Shown here: piece by piece, positions 18,699-27,233 of the stretch
Layout: every line of letters starts with the position of its first letter
How positions within the stretch are numbered: position 1 is the first letter of the stretch
Origin: DATAXP01 sp036272935
GTDB taxonomy: Bacteria; Planctomycetota; Planctomycetia; Pirellulales; PNKZ01
Reading direction: 5' to 3'
Assembly (NCBI GenBank): GCA_036272935.1
Contig: DATAXP010000071.1
Span: forward strand, 1-59,173
DNA length: 59,173 nt
The notes under the pieces: model-generated
Told to the model about the DNA's origin: nothing
Seen by the model: the letters and a program-made list of their open reading frames with translations, nothing else
Databases searched by the model: none
Position numbers and translations under genes: made by a program

Positions 18699-18745
18699 CT
18701 CGCCGCCCTCGAGTTCCCTTCTAACGACTGTCTCCACTTCGGTTT

Positions 18746-21700
18746 GTGTTCTCCGGCGGCGCCCCGCAACGGGTCCCACCTCCGCCGGCGATTTTCAAGG
18801 ACAACGTTCTGCTGATCCCTCGTGACGCAGGTCGATCCGTCGGCCGGGCGCGCGCGCTAGAAGCGCTGCACGTCAGCGCCTGCGCTGCGCTGGTGGTGGG
18901 GGCGATGTTCCTGAGCGCGCCCAACGTGCGTGGCGATGTCGAATTGCCACGCCCCGCGCCGGAGAACGACATCAGCATCTCGGCCGACAGCGCGCAGCGC
19001 TGGAACCAAGGCAACTATGAAGTGTGGGTGCTGCGCGGCAACTGCGCACTGCGCCAGGGACCGATGACCGCGCGCAGTCGCGAGGCGGTGTTCTGGATTC
19101 TGCGCACCGGCGAGTACGCCGAGCGGCAGAACCTGGTGATCGCGTACTTGGAAGGCGATGTACACATCGATTACCAGCGCGCCGGCTTTCCGTATCAGCT
19201 CGACGACAAGACGTGGTTCGGCGAACTGTTCAACACGGCCACGGTCGACGTGCGAGCGGCGTCGGTCACCGGCGAGCCGAAGATCAAGCCGCCACTGTTC
19301 GATCGCGCCGCCGCCCGCCGCGATCCAGCCACGCAGCATGCGATCCGCCGCACACAGTTTCAGCCGTTCGATGCTCAGGCTACGCCGCCAATCGATCCGC
19401 TGCCGGCCGGCACGCGCCGGCTGCGCGCCTATCCACGCAACAACGTGCAGGTGCAGGCCCAGTGGTTCCCGAACCCGGCCACCAACGAATGGATCGCCGT
19501 GATCACCTCGGGCGTGAACCTGATCATCGACGGCGTCGGTGGCACGGGAACGATCGACATCCTGGCCGATCGGTTGGTGCTGTGGACCAAGGGGACCGAT
19601 CAACCCGATTTGTCGGGGCAGTCGCTGCAAGGCGACACTACGCCGCTGGAAATCTACATGGAAGGCCATGTGGTGTTCCGGCAGGGCGACCGCACGATCT
19701 ACGCCAACCGCGTGTATCACGACGTGAACAACGAAGTGGGCACGCTGCTCGAGGCCGACGTGTTGGCGCCGATGGCTTCGTACCTGGGACTGGTGCGGCT
19801 GCGCTCGGACCTGATCCGACAAACCGGGCCGAACCAGTTCTACGCGCAGAAATCGACCGTCACGAGCAGCCGCTTCGAAAACCCCGGCTATCGCCTGCAA
19901 GCGAGCGATGTGTTCTTCGAGGACAACCAGCGGCCGGTGGTCACGCCGTACACCGGCGCACCGGTGATCGATCCGGCCACCGGCGAGCCGGCGGTGAACC
20001 ATGTGCAGACACTCACCAGCACGAACAACTTCGTGTTCATCGGGCCAGTGCCGGTGTTCTACTGGCCGCGGTTTGCGACCGACTTGGAGCAGCAGTCGTT
20101 CATCCTGCGGAAGATTTCGTACGGCATCGACGGCATCATGGGCGATCGGTATTCGGCGCGGCTCGGCGTGTTCGAGCTGCTGGGTGTGAAGCAGAAGCCG
20201 GCCGGCACCGACTGGATCGCAGGCCCCGACTATTTGACGAAGCGAGGTCTGGGGGCCGGCACTACCTTCCGCTACTCGCGGAACGACTTCTTCGGCATCC
20301 CCGGGCTGGTGCAAGGGAACATCGACGCCTGGGGCATTCACGACAAGGGGGTCGACACGCTGGGCAGCGACCGTCTGAGCCTGACTCCCGAGGAACGCGA
20401 TCGTGGCCGGATCAAGGCCACACACCGGCAATACCTGGCCGACGGTTGGCGCGTGTCGGGCGAGTTGTGGGACATCAGCGACCGCAACTTCTTGGAGCAG
20501 TACTACGAGAAAGAGTGGGACACGAACAAGGACTTCACGACCGGCGTGGAGCTGAAGCGGTTGGTCGACAATACGTCGTACAACTTGCAGGTCGATACGC
20601 AGCTGAACACGTTCCTGACGACGACGGAAAAGTATCCGCGCGGCGAGCACTTCATGTTCGGCACGCCGCTGTTGGGCGACCGGCTGACGTGGCACGAACA
20701 CACCTCGCTGGGCTATGAGCGGATGATGGCCGAGAGCTGGCCTGACGTGAACTCGGTCGACACGATCAAGCAGCAGCCGTTGCCGTGGGAAGTGACCAGC
20801 CAGGGCTCGCGGCTGATCACGCGCAACGAGATCGACGCGCCGTTCGATATTGGGCCGGTGAAGTTTGTCCCGTACGGACTCGGCGAGTTGGGACACTGGG
20901 GCCAGGACCTGCAAGGCAACAGCTTCGACCGTGCCTACGGGCAGGCCGGTCTGCGGGCGAGCATTCCGTTCTGGAGCGTCAACCCCGGGATCGACAGCAC
21001 GTTGTTCAACGTACACGGCATCGCGCACAAGATCGTGCTCGATGCCGACGTGTACGCGGCCGGGGCCAACCGCAGCCTGCTCGATCTGCCGCTGTACGAT
21101 CCGCTGGATGACGACTCGGGCGAGTTGTTCCGCCGCCGCATGCGATACAACACCTACGGTCTGCCGGCGGTGGTAACGTATCCCACGCTCGTTGGTCCGC
21201 CGGCGCAGTACGATCCGCGGCTGTACGCATTGCGCACCGGTATGGGAAGCATGGTCGCGGCGCCGTCGATGGAAATTGCCGGCGACATCGCCGCGGCGCG
21301 GCTTAGCGCCCGGCAGCGCTGGCAGACCAAGCGCGGACCTCCCGACCGGCGGAAGATCATCGACTGGATGGTGCTCGATGCCGGCGCGACGATCTTCCCC
21401 GATCCGGTGCGCGACGACTTCGGGCAGACCATCGGCCTGGTGAATTTCGACTACCGCTGGCACGTCGGCGACCGGCTCACGCTGCTCTCCAACGGCTTGT
21501 ACGACTTTTTCGCCGGTGGGCAGAAGGTCACCACGGTGGCCGCGGCGCTCAACCGTCCGCCGCGCGGCCAGGTATATCTGGCGCTGTACTCGCTGAACGG
21601 TCCGATCACGAGCGATGCGGTGTCGTTGTTCTACAACTACCGCATGAGCCCGAAATGGATGTCGAGCATCGGCATTTCCTACGATCTGGCGGGAGCCGGC

Positions 21701-21892
21701 CTGATCGGCAACCAGCTCTCGCTGACACGCATCGGCGAGTCGTTCCTGACGAACTTCCAATTCGTCGCCGACCCGTACAAGAACAACGTCGGCGCGAACT
21801 TCATGCTCGAGCCGCGCATGCTACCGCGCAGCCGCCTGGGCAACGTCGGCGGACAACAGATCGGCCTCTCGGGCATGCAGGGGTTGGAATAG
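18746..21892 (+). CDS. LptA/LptD-like outer-membrane protein (OstA family)
   Basis: A 1048-residue protein with a GTG start at 18746. No ATG precedes the hydrophobic signal segment (HVSACAALVVGAMFLSAPN, about residues 42-60), so a GTG start is needed. Residues about 70-390 resemble OstA/LptA beta-jellyroll repeats (ISADSAQRWNQGNYEVWVLRG, then YLEGDVHIDYQRAG and IYMEGHVVFRQGDRTIYANR). The remainder is long, rich in Tyr/Asp/Arg and amphipathic strands (TFRYSRNDFFGIPGLVQG, LTLLSNGLYDFFAGGQKV), as in the LptD barrel. It probably builds the outer-membrane pore for lipopolysaccharide-like lipid. It is longer than typical LptD (about 780). Confidence 0.8.
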   Translation: MFSGGAPQRVPPPPAIFKDNVLLIPRDAGRSVGRARALEALHVSACAALVVGAMFLSAPNVRGDVELPRPAPENDISISADSAQRWNQGNYEVWVLRGNCALRQGPMTARSREAVFWILRTGEYAERQNLVIAYLEGDVHIDYQRAGFPYQLDDKTWFGELFNTATVDVRAASVTGEPKIKPPLFDRAAARRDPATQHAIRRTQFQPFDAQATPPIDPLPAGTRRLRAYPRNNVQVQAQWFPNPATNEWIAVITSGVNLIIDGVGGTGTIDILADRLVLWTKGTDQPDLSGQSLQGDTTPLEIYMEGHVVFRQGDRTIYANRVYHDVNNEVGTLLEADVLAPMASYLGLVRLRSDLIRQTGPNQFYAQKSTVTSSRFENPGYRLQASDVFFEDNQRPVVTPYTGAPVIDPATGEPAVNHVQTLTSTNNFVFIGPVPVFYWPRFATDLEQQSFILRKISYGIDGIMGDRYSARLGVFELLGVKQKPAGTDWIAGPDYLTKRGLGAGTTFRYSRNDFFGIPGLVQGNIDAWGIHDKGVDTLGSDRLSLTPEERDRGRIKATHRQYLADGWRVSGELWDISDRNFLEQYYEKEWDTNKDFTTGVELKRLVDNTSYNLQVDTQLNTFLTTTEKYPRGEHFMFGTPLLGDRLTWHEHTSLGYERMMAESWPDVNSVDTIKQQPLPWEVTSQGSRLITRNEIDAPFDIGPVKFVPYGLGELGHWGQDLQGNSFDRAYGQAGLRASIPFWSVNPGIDSTLFNVHGIAHKIVLDADVYAAGANRSLLDLPLYDPLDDDSGELFRRRMRYNTYGLPAVVTYPTLVGPPAQYDPRLYALRTGMGSMVAAPSMEIAGDIAAARLSARQRWQTKRGPPDRRKIIDWMVLDAGATIFPDPVRDDFGQTIGLVNFDYRWHVGDRLTLLSNGLYDFFAGGQKVTTVAAALNRPPRGQVYLALYSLNGPITSDAVSLFYNYRMSPKWMSSIGISYDLAGAGLIGNQLSLTRIGESFLTNFQFVADPYKNNVGANFMLEPRMLPRSRLGNVGGQQIGLSGMQGLE

Positions 21893-21952
21893 CGCAACCA
21901 GCAACCTGTCGAACGATGACCGCCTCGATTGCGGGAGGCGATTCCCATCGAA

Positions 21953-22065
21953 CCCCTCGCCCTTGGGAGAGGGTGGCGAGCCGGGTGAGGGCGAACTGGG
22001 TACTCGGCATCCATGCCGCTGCACCCTCATCCGCCCTTCGGGCACCTTCTCCCAAAGGGAGAAGG
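21953..22065. repeat. Inverted pair of intergenic repeat copies, MITE-like
   Basis: The left copy (21953-21991, starting CCCCTCGCCCTTGGGAGAGG) and right copy (22022-22065, ending CTCCCAAAGGGAGAAGG) are diverged reverse complements of about 40 bases, with about 30 bases between them. Both carry CCCTCA, CGCC and CTCCC words. This well-known kind of intergenic repeat in planctomycete and other genomes forms a hairpin. Its right end replaces the body of the toxin gene at 22062-22112. Confidence 0.7.
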
Positions 22066-22112
22066 TCATCTGGCAGCGCATGAGGCAGGTTTTCGTCGAG
22101 TAGCAATTTCAT
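22062..22112 (-). pseudogene. Truncated DUF5615-type PIN-like toxin
   Basis: MKLLLDENLPHALPDDL, the first 17 codons from the ATG at 22112, is the standard opening of DUF5615 PIN-like proteins, with the catalytic-type acidic residues DEN. Codon 18 onward is made of the repeat element at 21953-22065, so the rest of the domain (about 95 residues) is missing. The ATG overlaps the stop of the DUF433 gene (ATGA). This is the usual order and coupling of a DUF433-DUF5615 toxin-antitoxin pair. Confidence 0.75.
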
Positions 22113-22330
22113 GCATCGACGGCGACCGCCAAACTTTCCGCTTGGCGTTTCATCTGTTCGAGCAGCTCAATGACCAGCTCACGACGGACCGTGGGGAATT
22201 GATTCAGAAAGCCATCGACGGTGTACCCGGCCCCGAGATGATCGAACAAGGTCTGCACGGCGACGCGTGTCCCGGCAAAGCATGCGGCGCCGTGCATCAC
22301 TTTCGGGTTCGTAGTCACGATCGCTTCCAT
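22109..22330 (-). CDS. DUF433-family antitoxin-like protein
   Basis: The 73-residue protein has the family core: NPKVMHGAACFAGTRVAVQ, then TLFDHLGAGYTVDGFLNQFP, and TVRRELVIELLEQM. DUF433 proteins have a helix-turn-helix fold and are usually encoded just before a PIN-like DUF5615 toxin. The next gene here is only a 17-codon toxin remnant, so this antitoxin appears orphaned. Its start was fixed by the protein pattern. It lies 47 bases after the Gfo/Idh/MocA gene stop. Confidence 0.85.
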   Translation of the reverse strand: MEAIVTTNPKVMHGAACFAGTRVAVQTLFDHLGAGYTVDGFLNQFPTVRRELVIELLEQMKRQAESLAVAVDA

Positions 22331-22377
22331 ACCGTCATTGTACCACAGTTGATAAACGGCATGGATTGATCGCTGCT

Positions 22378-23742
22378 TTACACTGTCGGCATCTTGTACG
22401 GCGAGCGGTACTCGCGGCGGGCCAGCAGGGCGTTGGCATCGGGATCGCCGACGCAGCGCTCGTGCTGCGGGTCGAACTGGACGGTGCGGCCCGTGCGGTA
22501 GGCGATGTTCCCCAGGTGGCACAGCGCGCTCGAGCGGTGCCCCTCGGCAATCTCGGCGTGCAGCACATCGGGCTGGCGGCTGCGGATCGCCTCGACCCAG
22601 TTGCGGAAGTGCGCCGTGTCCATCATCGGCTCGCCCGCCTCGGCACGGCTGGGCCCTTTTTCGCGCTTCGGACCCAGGAACGTGTGGTAACTGCTGTAAT
22701 CGGGGAAGATCATGTATCCTTCGGTGCCGTAGAAGCTCACGCCGCACACATTGCGGTGATCGACGAACGGATACTCGATGCCCATACCCGCCTCGCTGTT
22801 GGTGAAGCCGTCGCGCGTCTCGCAGGTCACGAGCACATTGCGATCGCCGAACTCGTAGCTGGCCGCCAGCAGGCAGGGGCATTCGCAATCGTCCTGGTCG
22901 AGGTGCATCAGGTTGCCCCCCATGGCCTGGATCTTGGTCGGATGCGTGTCGAGCTTCAGCCCCCAGCGCACCAGGTCGAGTTGATGAACTCCCTGGTTGC
23001 CGATGTCGCCGACGCCGAAATCCCAGCGGAAGTTGTAGCGCAGCCAGTTGAAGTTGCTGAACTGCGTCTGCGGGCCGGGGCCGACCCACATGTCCCAATC
23101 GAGCCCTTCGGGCACCGGCGACGGCACGCTGCGTCCCAGGTTCTTCTCGTGCAGCTTGTAGTTGACCACGCGCGCCATGTACACGCGGCCGATCGCGCCG
23201 TCGTGCAGCTTGGCCATGCCTTCGCGAATGTTCGGGCTCGAACGGCATTGGGTGCCGTGCTGCACGATGCGCCCGTGCTTGCGCGCCGCGGCAACCATCA
23301 ATGCCCCTTCGGCGAACGCCTGCGAGCCCGGCTTTTCGACGTACACGTCTTTGCCGGCCTGGCACGCCCACACGGTCCCCAGCGCGTGCCAATGGTTGGG
23401 CGTGGCGAAGGTGACGGCGTCGATGTTCGGATCGTCGAACACGCGGCGCATGTCGTCGAGCAGCTTGGGCCGCTTGCCCGACATCTTCTCGTAGCTATTG
23501 GCGGCCTCGCCGAGGAACTTCTCGTGCACGTCGCACAGCGCGACCAGGTCGACCCCTTCGCCGGCCAGATCGTGGAGCGCAGCAATGTGGCTGGCCCCGC
23601 GCCCTTCGACGCCGATCATCGCCACCCGCAGCCGGCCATTGGCCGATTTCTCGTCGGCGGCGCGCGCCGACTCGCTGTGCACGAACATGGCACTGGTCGC
23701 AGTCGCCGCCGCAGTCTGCAAGAACTCACGTCGAGTCGTCAT
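22378..23742 (-). CDS. Tat-exported Gfo/Idh/MocA-family oxidoreductase
   Basis: From the ATG at 23742 this is a 454-residue protein. It has a Tat signal (MTTRREFLQTAAATATSAMF, twin arginine RR). The NAD(P)-binding N-terminal half shows VAMIGVEGRGASHIAAL with GxGxxG-like spacing, FATPNHWHALGTVWAC and VYVEKPGSQ with the catalytic-type EKP lysine. The second half is the GFO_IDH_MocA_C alpha/beta domain (IGRVYMARVVNYKLHEKNLG, then QGVHQLDLVRWGL). These enzymes oxidise or isomerise sugars and polyols with a tightly bound NAD(P). The exported type is expanded in planctomycetes. Exact substrate unknown. Confidence 0.92.
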   Translation of the reverse strand: MTTRREFLQTAAATATSAMFVHSESARAADEKSANGRLRVAMIGVEGRGASHIAALHDLAGEGVDLVALCDVHEKFLGEAANSYEKMSGKRPKLLDDMRRVFDDPNIDAVTFATPNHWHALGTVWACQAGKDVYVEKPGSQAFAEGALMVAAARKHGRIVQHGTQCRSSPNIREGMAKLHDGAIGRVYMARVVNYKLHEKNLGRSVPSPVPEGLDWDMWVGPGPQTQFSNFNWLRYNFRWDFGVGDIGNQGVHQLDLVRWGLKLDTHPTKIQAMGGNLMHLDQDDCECPCLLAASYEFGDRNVLVTCETRDGFTNSEAGMGIEYPFVDHRNVCGVSFYGTEGYMIFPDYSSYHTFLGPKREKGPSRAEAGEPMMDTAHFRNWVEAIRSRQPDVLHAEIAEGHRSSALCHLGNIAYRTGRTVQFDPQHERCVGDPDANALLARREYRSPYKMPTV

Positions 23743-23811
23743 GGAAGAATCTCCAAAGAAGATATTCAAATTGGGACTGTCTGAAATCCGTGGTCATTTG
23801 CCATGGCGGCA

Positions 23812-25311
23812 TTAGCCGCGGGGCGGCTTGCCGTCGATCCACGGGCCGGCGAGCTTCATGAACTCCGGCGGATGAATCGTGCTGCCGTAGTCGCCGGCCT
23901 TCCAGCCGGGAACGTGGTTCGGCTTGGCGCGGGCTTTCGACATCGCTTCCCAGCGCTGGGCCCAGGCGGCGTTGCCTTCGCTGGCCTGCCGCGAGTCGGC
24001 ATCGAAGAAGAACACTTTCCCTTCGCGGTAGCTGCGCCTCGCAAGGTGCACGCTGACCACGGCTGCCGCGCCCAGTTCCGGCGTGTTGTGGCACAGCTCG
24101 GGCTTGCCGGCGCGAATGGCCTCGACGAAGTTCTGCATGTGGGCCGCGACGTTGTCGGCTGGGCCGTCGATCTTGAAGGTCGCAGGCTTGATGCTACTGT
24201 CGAGCGTCACCTGCGGCCGCTCAGGGACAAAGTCGAACTCGTGGAAGTTCTCGCCGTTGTCGAACAGCAACGAGCCGAAGTGGCCGCGGATGCACGGGGG
24301 GATGCGGGTGGCCTCGGCGCACATGGTGGCGGTGATCAGCCCTTGCACGCCCTCGGGAAAGTCGATCGTCAGCGTGGCGACGTCCGGCGTCTCGCGCTCG
24401 TCGTATTCCAAGAAGATGCCTCCGCCGGCCACCACGCGCCCGGGATACCGCAGTCCCGTGGCTTTCAACAGCGCCGTAAGCCGATGGACGAACAGATCGG
24501 TGATCGGGCCAGAACCGAATGGCCAGTAGATGCGCCAATGGCGGAAGATCGCCCGATCGAACGGCACCTCGGGGGCCAGCCCCTCATCGACACCCAGCCA
24601 CCGTTGCCAGTCGATCGTCTGCGGCGACATATCCTCGGTGAGCTTGTGGAAGCGCGTCTGGCCGGTGTTCGAGTTGCGGAAGTACTCAGTCTGGAATTGC
24701 AGCACCTTGCCCAGCCGGCCGTCGTCGATCAGCTCGCGCATGCGGTCCCAGGCCGGATTGCTGGTCGTCTGTACGCCGACCTGCACCACGCGGCCGGAGG
24801 CGCGCCAAGCGTCGAGCACGGCGAACGCCTCGTCGATCGTGTGCGTCATCGGCTTTTCGCAGTACACGTGCTTGCCGGCCTTCAGCGCGTCGATCGTTTG
24901 CCGGGCATGCCAATGATCCGGCGTGGCGATCACCACGGCGTCGACATCATCGCGCCCCAGCAGCTCCCGGTAGTCGCGGTGCCGCTGCGGCGCGCGGCCG
25001 GTGATCTTCTCCACCTCGTCGCTGGTTTCTTGCTCGAAACGATCGTACAGCTCGGAGATGGCGACAATGTCGACACTACCGGGCGCGCTGCTGTTGCTAC
25101 GCGAAGCGTCCTGGCGCACCTTGGCGAGTCCCTTCATCAGCGCTTTCATGCGGTTGCCGCAGCCAATGAGCCCCATGCGAAGCGTATCGCTTTTCTCGGC
25201 GGCGGCATGCGCGACGTGCGGAGCGGCCAGCCCGGCGGCTCCGGCAGCGGCGACCGTCTTGAGGAACTGGCGGCGCGCGGCAGCCTGGGCGTTCGGTGCG
25301 TCAGGTTTCAT
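23812..25311 (-). CDS. Tat-exported Gfo/Idh/MocA-family oxidoreductase
   Basis: From the ATG at 25311 this is a 499-residue protein. It has a Tat signal (AAARRQFLKTVAAAGAAGLA) cleaved near AHA. The Rossmann part shows MGLIGCGNRMKALMKGL and DAVVIATPDHWHARQTIDAL, with the EKP motif in VYCEKPMTHT. The C-terminal domain includes DVATLTIDFPEGVQGLITAT and HEFDFVPERPQ. It is longer than the neighbour because of an extended C-terminus (HHH-free tail to DGKPPRG). It lies 69 bases before the previous gene in the same direction, so the two are probably co-transcribed and act on related sugars. Confidence 0.92.
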   Translation of the reverse strand: MKPDAPNAQAAARRQFLKTVAAAGAAGLAAPHVAHAAAEKSDTLRMGLIGCGNRMKALMKGLAKVRQDASRSNSSAPGSVDIVAISELYDRFEQETSDEVEKITGRAPQRHRDYRELLGRDDVDAVVIATPDHWHARQTIDALKAGKHVYCEKPMTHTIDEAFAVLDAWRASGRVVQVGVQTTSNPAWDRMRELIDDGRLGKVLQFQTEYFRNSNTGQTRFHKLTEDMSPQTIDWQRWLGVDEGLAPEVPFDRAIFRHWRIYWPFGSGPITDLFVHRLTALLKATGLRYPGRVVAGGGIFLEYDERETPDVATLTIDFPEGVQGLITATMCAEATRIPPCIRGHFGSLLFDNGENFHEFDFVPERPQVTLDSSIKPATFKIDGPADNVAAHMQNFVEAIRAGKPELCHNTPELGAAAVVSVHLARRSYREGKVFFFDADSRQASEGNAAWAQRWEAMSKARAKPNHVPGWKAGDYGSTIHPPEFMKLAGPWIDGKPPRG

Positions 25312-25384
25312 CGCGTCCTCGATCAGGGCGGGGGGCTGGGCGGGAACGATTGTCAGGATGCGGCCCGGCACCAGAGAAGTCAAG

Positions 25385-26764
25385 TTACAGCAGCGTGCCG
25401 CGCAGCACCACCAGCGCCACGCTAAAGTAAATGACCAGCCCCGTCACGTCCACGAGCGTCGCGACGAACGGAGCGCTTGAAGTAGCGGGGTCGAAGCCGA
25501 GCCGTTTCAACGCGAATGGCAGTATCGCGCCCGAGAGCGCGCCCCACAGCACCACGCCCACCAGGGCCAGCGACACGGTCCAGGCGATCAGCAGCCAATG
25601 CTCGCCGTACAGGTCGGTGAACAGGCTCCAGAGCGAGATGCGCAGGAAGCCGATCGATCCCAGCACCAGGCCCAGCAGCAGCCCCGAGGCCATCTCGCGG
25701 CGCAACACCCAAGGCCAGTCGGACAACTTCAGTTCGCCCAGGGCCAAGGCCCGGATCAGCAGCGTTGCCGCCGGCGATCCCGAGTTGCCGCCGCTGGAAA
25801 TGATCAACGGCACGAACAGCGCGAGCACGACGGCCTTCTGGATTTCGCGCTCGAAATAGCCCATCGCCGTGGCGGTGAGCAGTTCGCCGAGGAACAAGAA
25901 CACCAGCCAACTGGCGCGCTTGCGGACCATGCCTAGCAGTGGCGTTCGGACGTACGGCTCATCGAGCGCCTCGACGCCGCCGAAGCGTTGCAGCTCACGG
26001 GTGGCCAGTTGCTCGGCGACGTCGATCACGTCGTCGATCGTCACGATCCCGACCAGGATGCCATGCGCGTCGATCACCGGCAGCGCGGTGCGATCGTACT
26101 TGCGGAACACGTCGACCGCCTCGCGCCGTTGATCGCTCGCGCGCAAGGCCACCACGATGCCATCGACCAGATCGGCCACGTGGTTGTCGAGCGGCGCCAG
26201 TAGCACTTCGCGGATGCGCAGATCGTCGACCAGCGTGCCGTCTTCGCCGACAACGTAGACGACGTTGAGCGTTTCGCTGTCGCGACCGTGCGTCCGCACG
26301 TGGTCGAGCATCTGCTGGATGCTCCAATCCTTGCCGATGGCCACGTAGTCGGGCGTCATTAAGCGGCCGATGCTGTCGCGGCTGTAGTGCAGCAGCTCTT
26401 CGGTGACGCGGCGCTCTTCGGGCGAGAGCAGTTCGAGCAACCGGGCCGCCAGCGGCTTGGGCAGCTCCTCGAACAGCGCCGTCCGATCGTCGGGAGCCAG
26501 GCGATTCAACAGCTCGGCGGCGTCGGGCTGCGGCAACGCGTCGAGCAGCCGCCGCTGCACTTCGAGCGAGAAATGTGCGAACGCCTTAGCGCGGGGCGCA
26601 GGTTCGAGCAGCACGAACATCTGCATCTGCTCGTCGTCGGGCAGATTGGCGAGCAGCGCAGCGAGGTCGGCCGGCAACCATTGGTTGAGCACCTCGCCAA
26701 GCGTGGCGAAATCGCGTTCGGCGATCAGCTCGCGGATGTCGGGGATGAGCAGGCGTTCGAGCAT
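25385..26764 (-). CDS. mgtE: Magnesium transporter MgtE
   Basis: From the ATG at 26764 the protein has 459 residues. An N-terminal helical superhelix domain (LLANLPDDEQMQMFVLLEP, then FEELPKPLAARLLELLSPEE) is followed by tandem CBS domains (GRLMTPDYVAIGKDWSIQQM and YDRTALPVIDAHGILVGIVT with the DDVIDVAEQ end). Five membrane helices follow (about 290-459). The selectivity-pore segment reads IISSGGNSGSPAATLLIRAL, where GGNxGSQ is usual, so a proline replaces the glutamine. Mg2+ gating by the N and CBS domains is expected. It is coupled to the SRPBCC gene by a 7-base gap. Confidence 0.93.
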   Translation of the reverse strand: MLERLLIPDIRELIAERDFATLGEVLNQWLPADLAALLANLPDDEQMQMFVLLEPAPRAKAFAHFSLEVQRRLLDALPQPDAAELLNRLAPDDRTALFEELPKPLAARLLELLSPEERRVTEELLHYSRDSIGRLMTPDYVAIGKDWSIQQMLDHVRTHGRDSETLNVVYVVGEDGTLVDDLRIREVLLAPLDNHVADLVDGIVVALRASDQRREAVDVFRKYDRTALPVIDAHGILVGIVTIDDVIDVAEQLATRELQRFGGVEALDEPYVRTPLLGMVRKRASWLVFLFLGELLTATAMGYFEREIQKAVVLALFVPLIISSGGNSGSPAATLLIRALALGELKLSDWPWVLRREMASGLLLGLVLGSIGFLRISLWSLFTDLYGEHWLLIAWTVSLALVGVVLWGALSGAILPFALKRLGFDPATSSAPFVATLVDVTGLVIYFSVALVVLRGTLL

Positions 26765-26771
26765 GCGGAGG

Positions 26772-27233
26772 CTAAGCTGGCGAACTCTCGACCTTTGCCC
26801 GCACCTGTTGCCAGGCGTTGCGGACAATCTGGTCGGCCGCGGCAGTGATGAGCGCCGCGCTGATCGTAGCCACCAGCCCCTTGAGCTGCGACACCTCAGC
26901 GGCCCAGGCGAGCTTCGTGCCGCCGGGCTCCGGCCCCAGGCGCAAGCGTGAATCGACCGTCATCCCCATGCCGATTCCTTGCCCCTCGACGTGCATCGTG
27001 GCACTGGTCGGCGGCACCACGTCGGCGACCGTGAGCGTCAGCTTCAGCGTGCCGCGCAGAAACGAAAAGCCGGGGCGCACCACGCACTTCAACGTGTTGG
27101 CATCGACGCGCTCGGAGCTTTGCAGGTCGGGAATCGTGGCGGCGATCGTGTCCAGATCGGTGAGCACCGCGAACACGCGCTCCGGCGGTGCCGCGAAATG
27201 CTCCTCGCCGCTGAACTCGATCGTCTTGCTCAT
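26772..27233 (-). CDS. SRPBCC-family protein (CoxG-like)
   Basis: A 153-residue protein from the ATG at 27233. The START-like fold is seen in TIEFSGEEHFAAPPERVFAV, LTDLDTIAATIPDLQSSERV and TKLAWAAEVSQLKGLVATIS with the helix-rich end. CoxG-type proteins of this size bind hydrophobic ligands or membranes. No CO dehydrogenase genes are near. Its ATG overlaps the RND stop (ATGA) and mgtE follows after 7 bases, so it is made together with the pump and the magnesium channel. A lipid-related support role in the pump complex is possible but not shown. Confidence 0.82.
   Translation of the reverse strand: MSKTIEFSGEEHFAAPPERVFAVLTDLDTIAATIPDLQSSERVDANTLKCVVRPGFSFLRGTLKLTLTVADVVPPTSATMHVEGQGIGMGMTVDSRLRLGPEPGGTKLAWAAEVSQLKGLVATISAALITAAADQIVRNAWQQVRAKVESSPA

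Noticed and set aside
18857..21760. A 967-residue open frame on the strand opposite the LptD-like gene
   Set aside because: It is exactly antisense to a protein with clear OstA/LptD features and has no motifs of its own. High GC makes such long shadows common.
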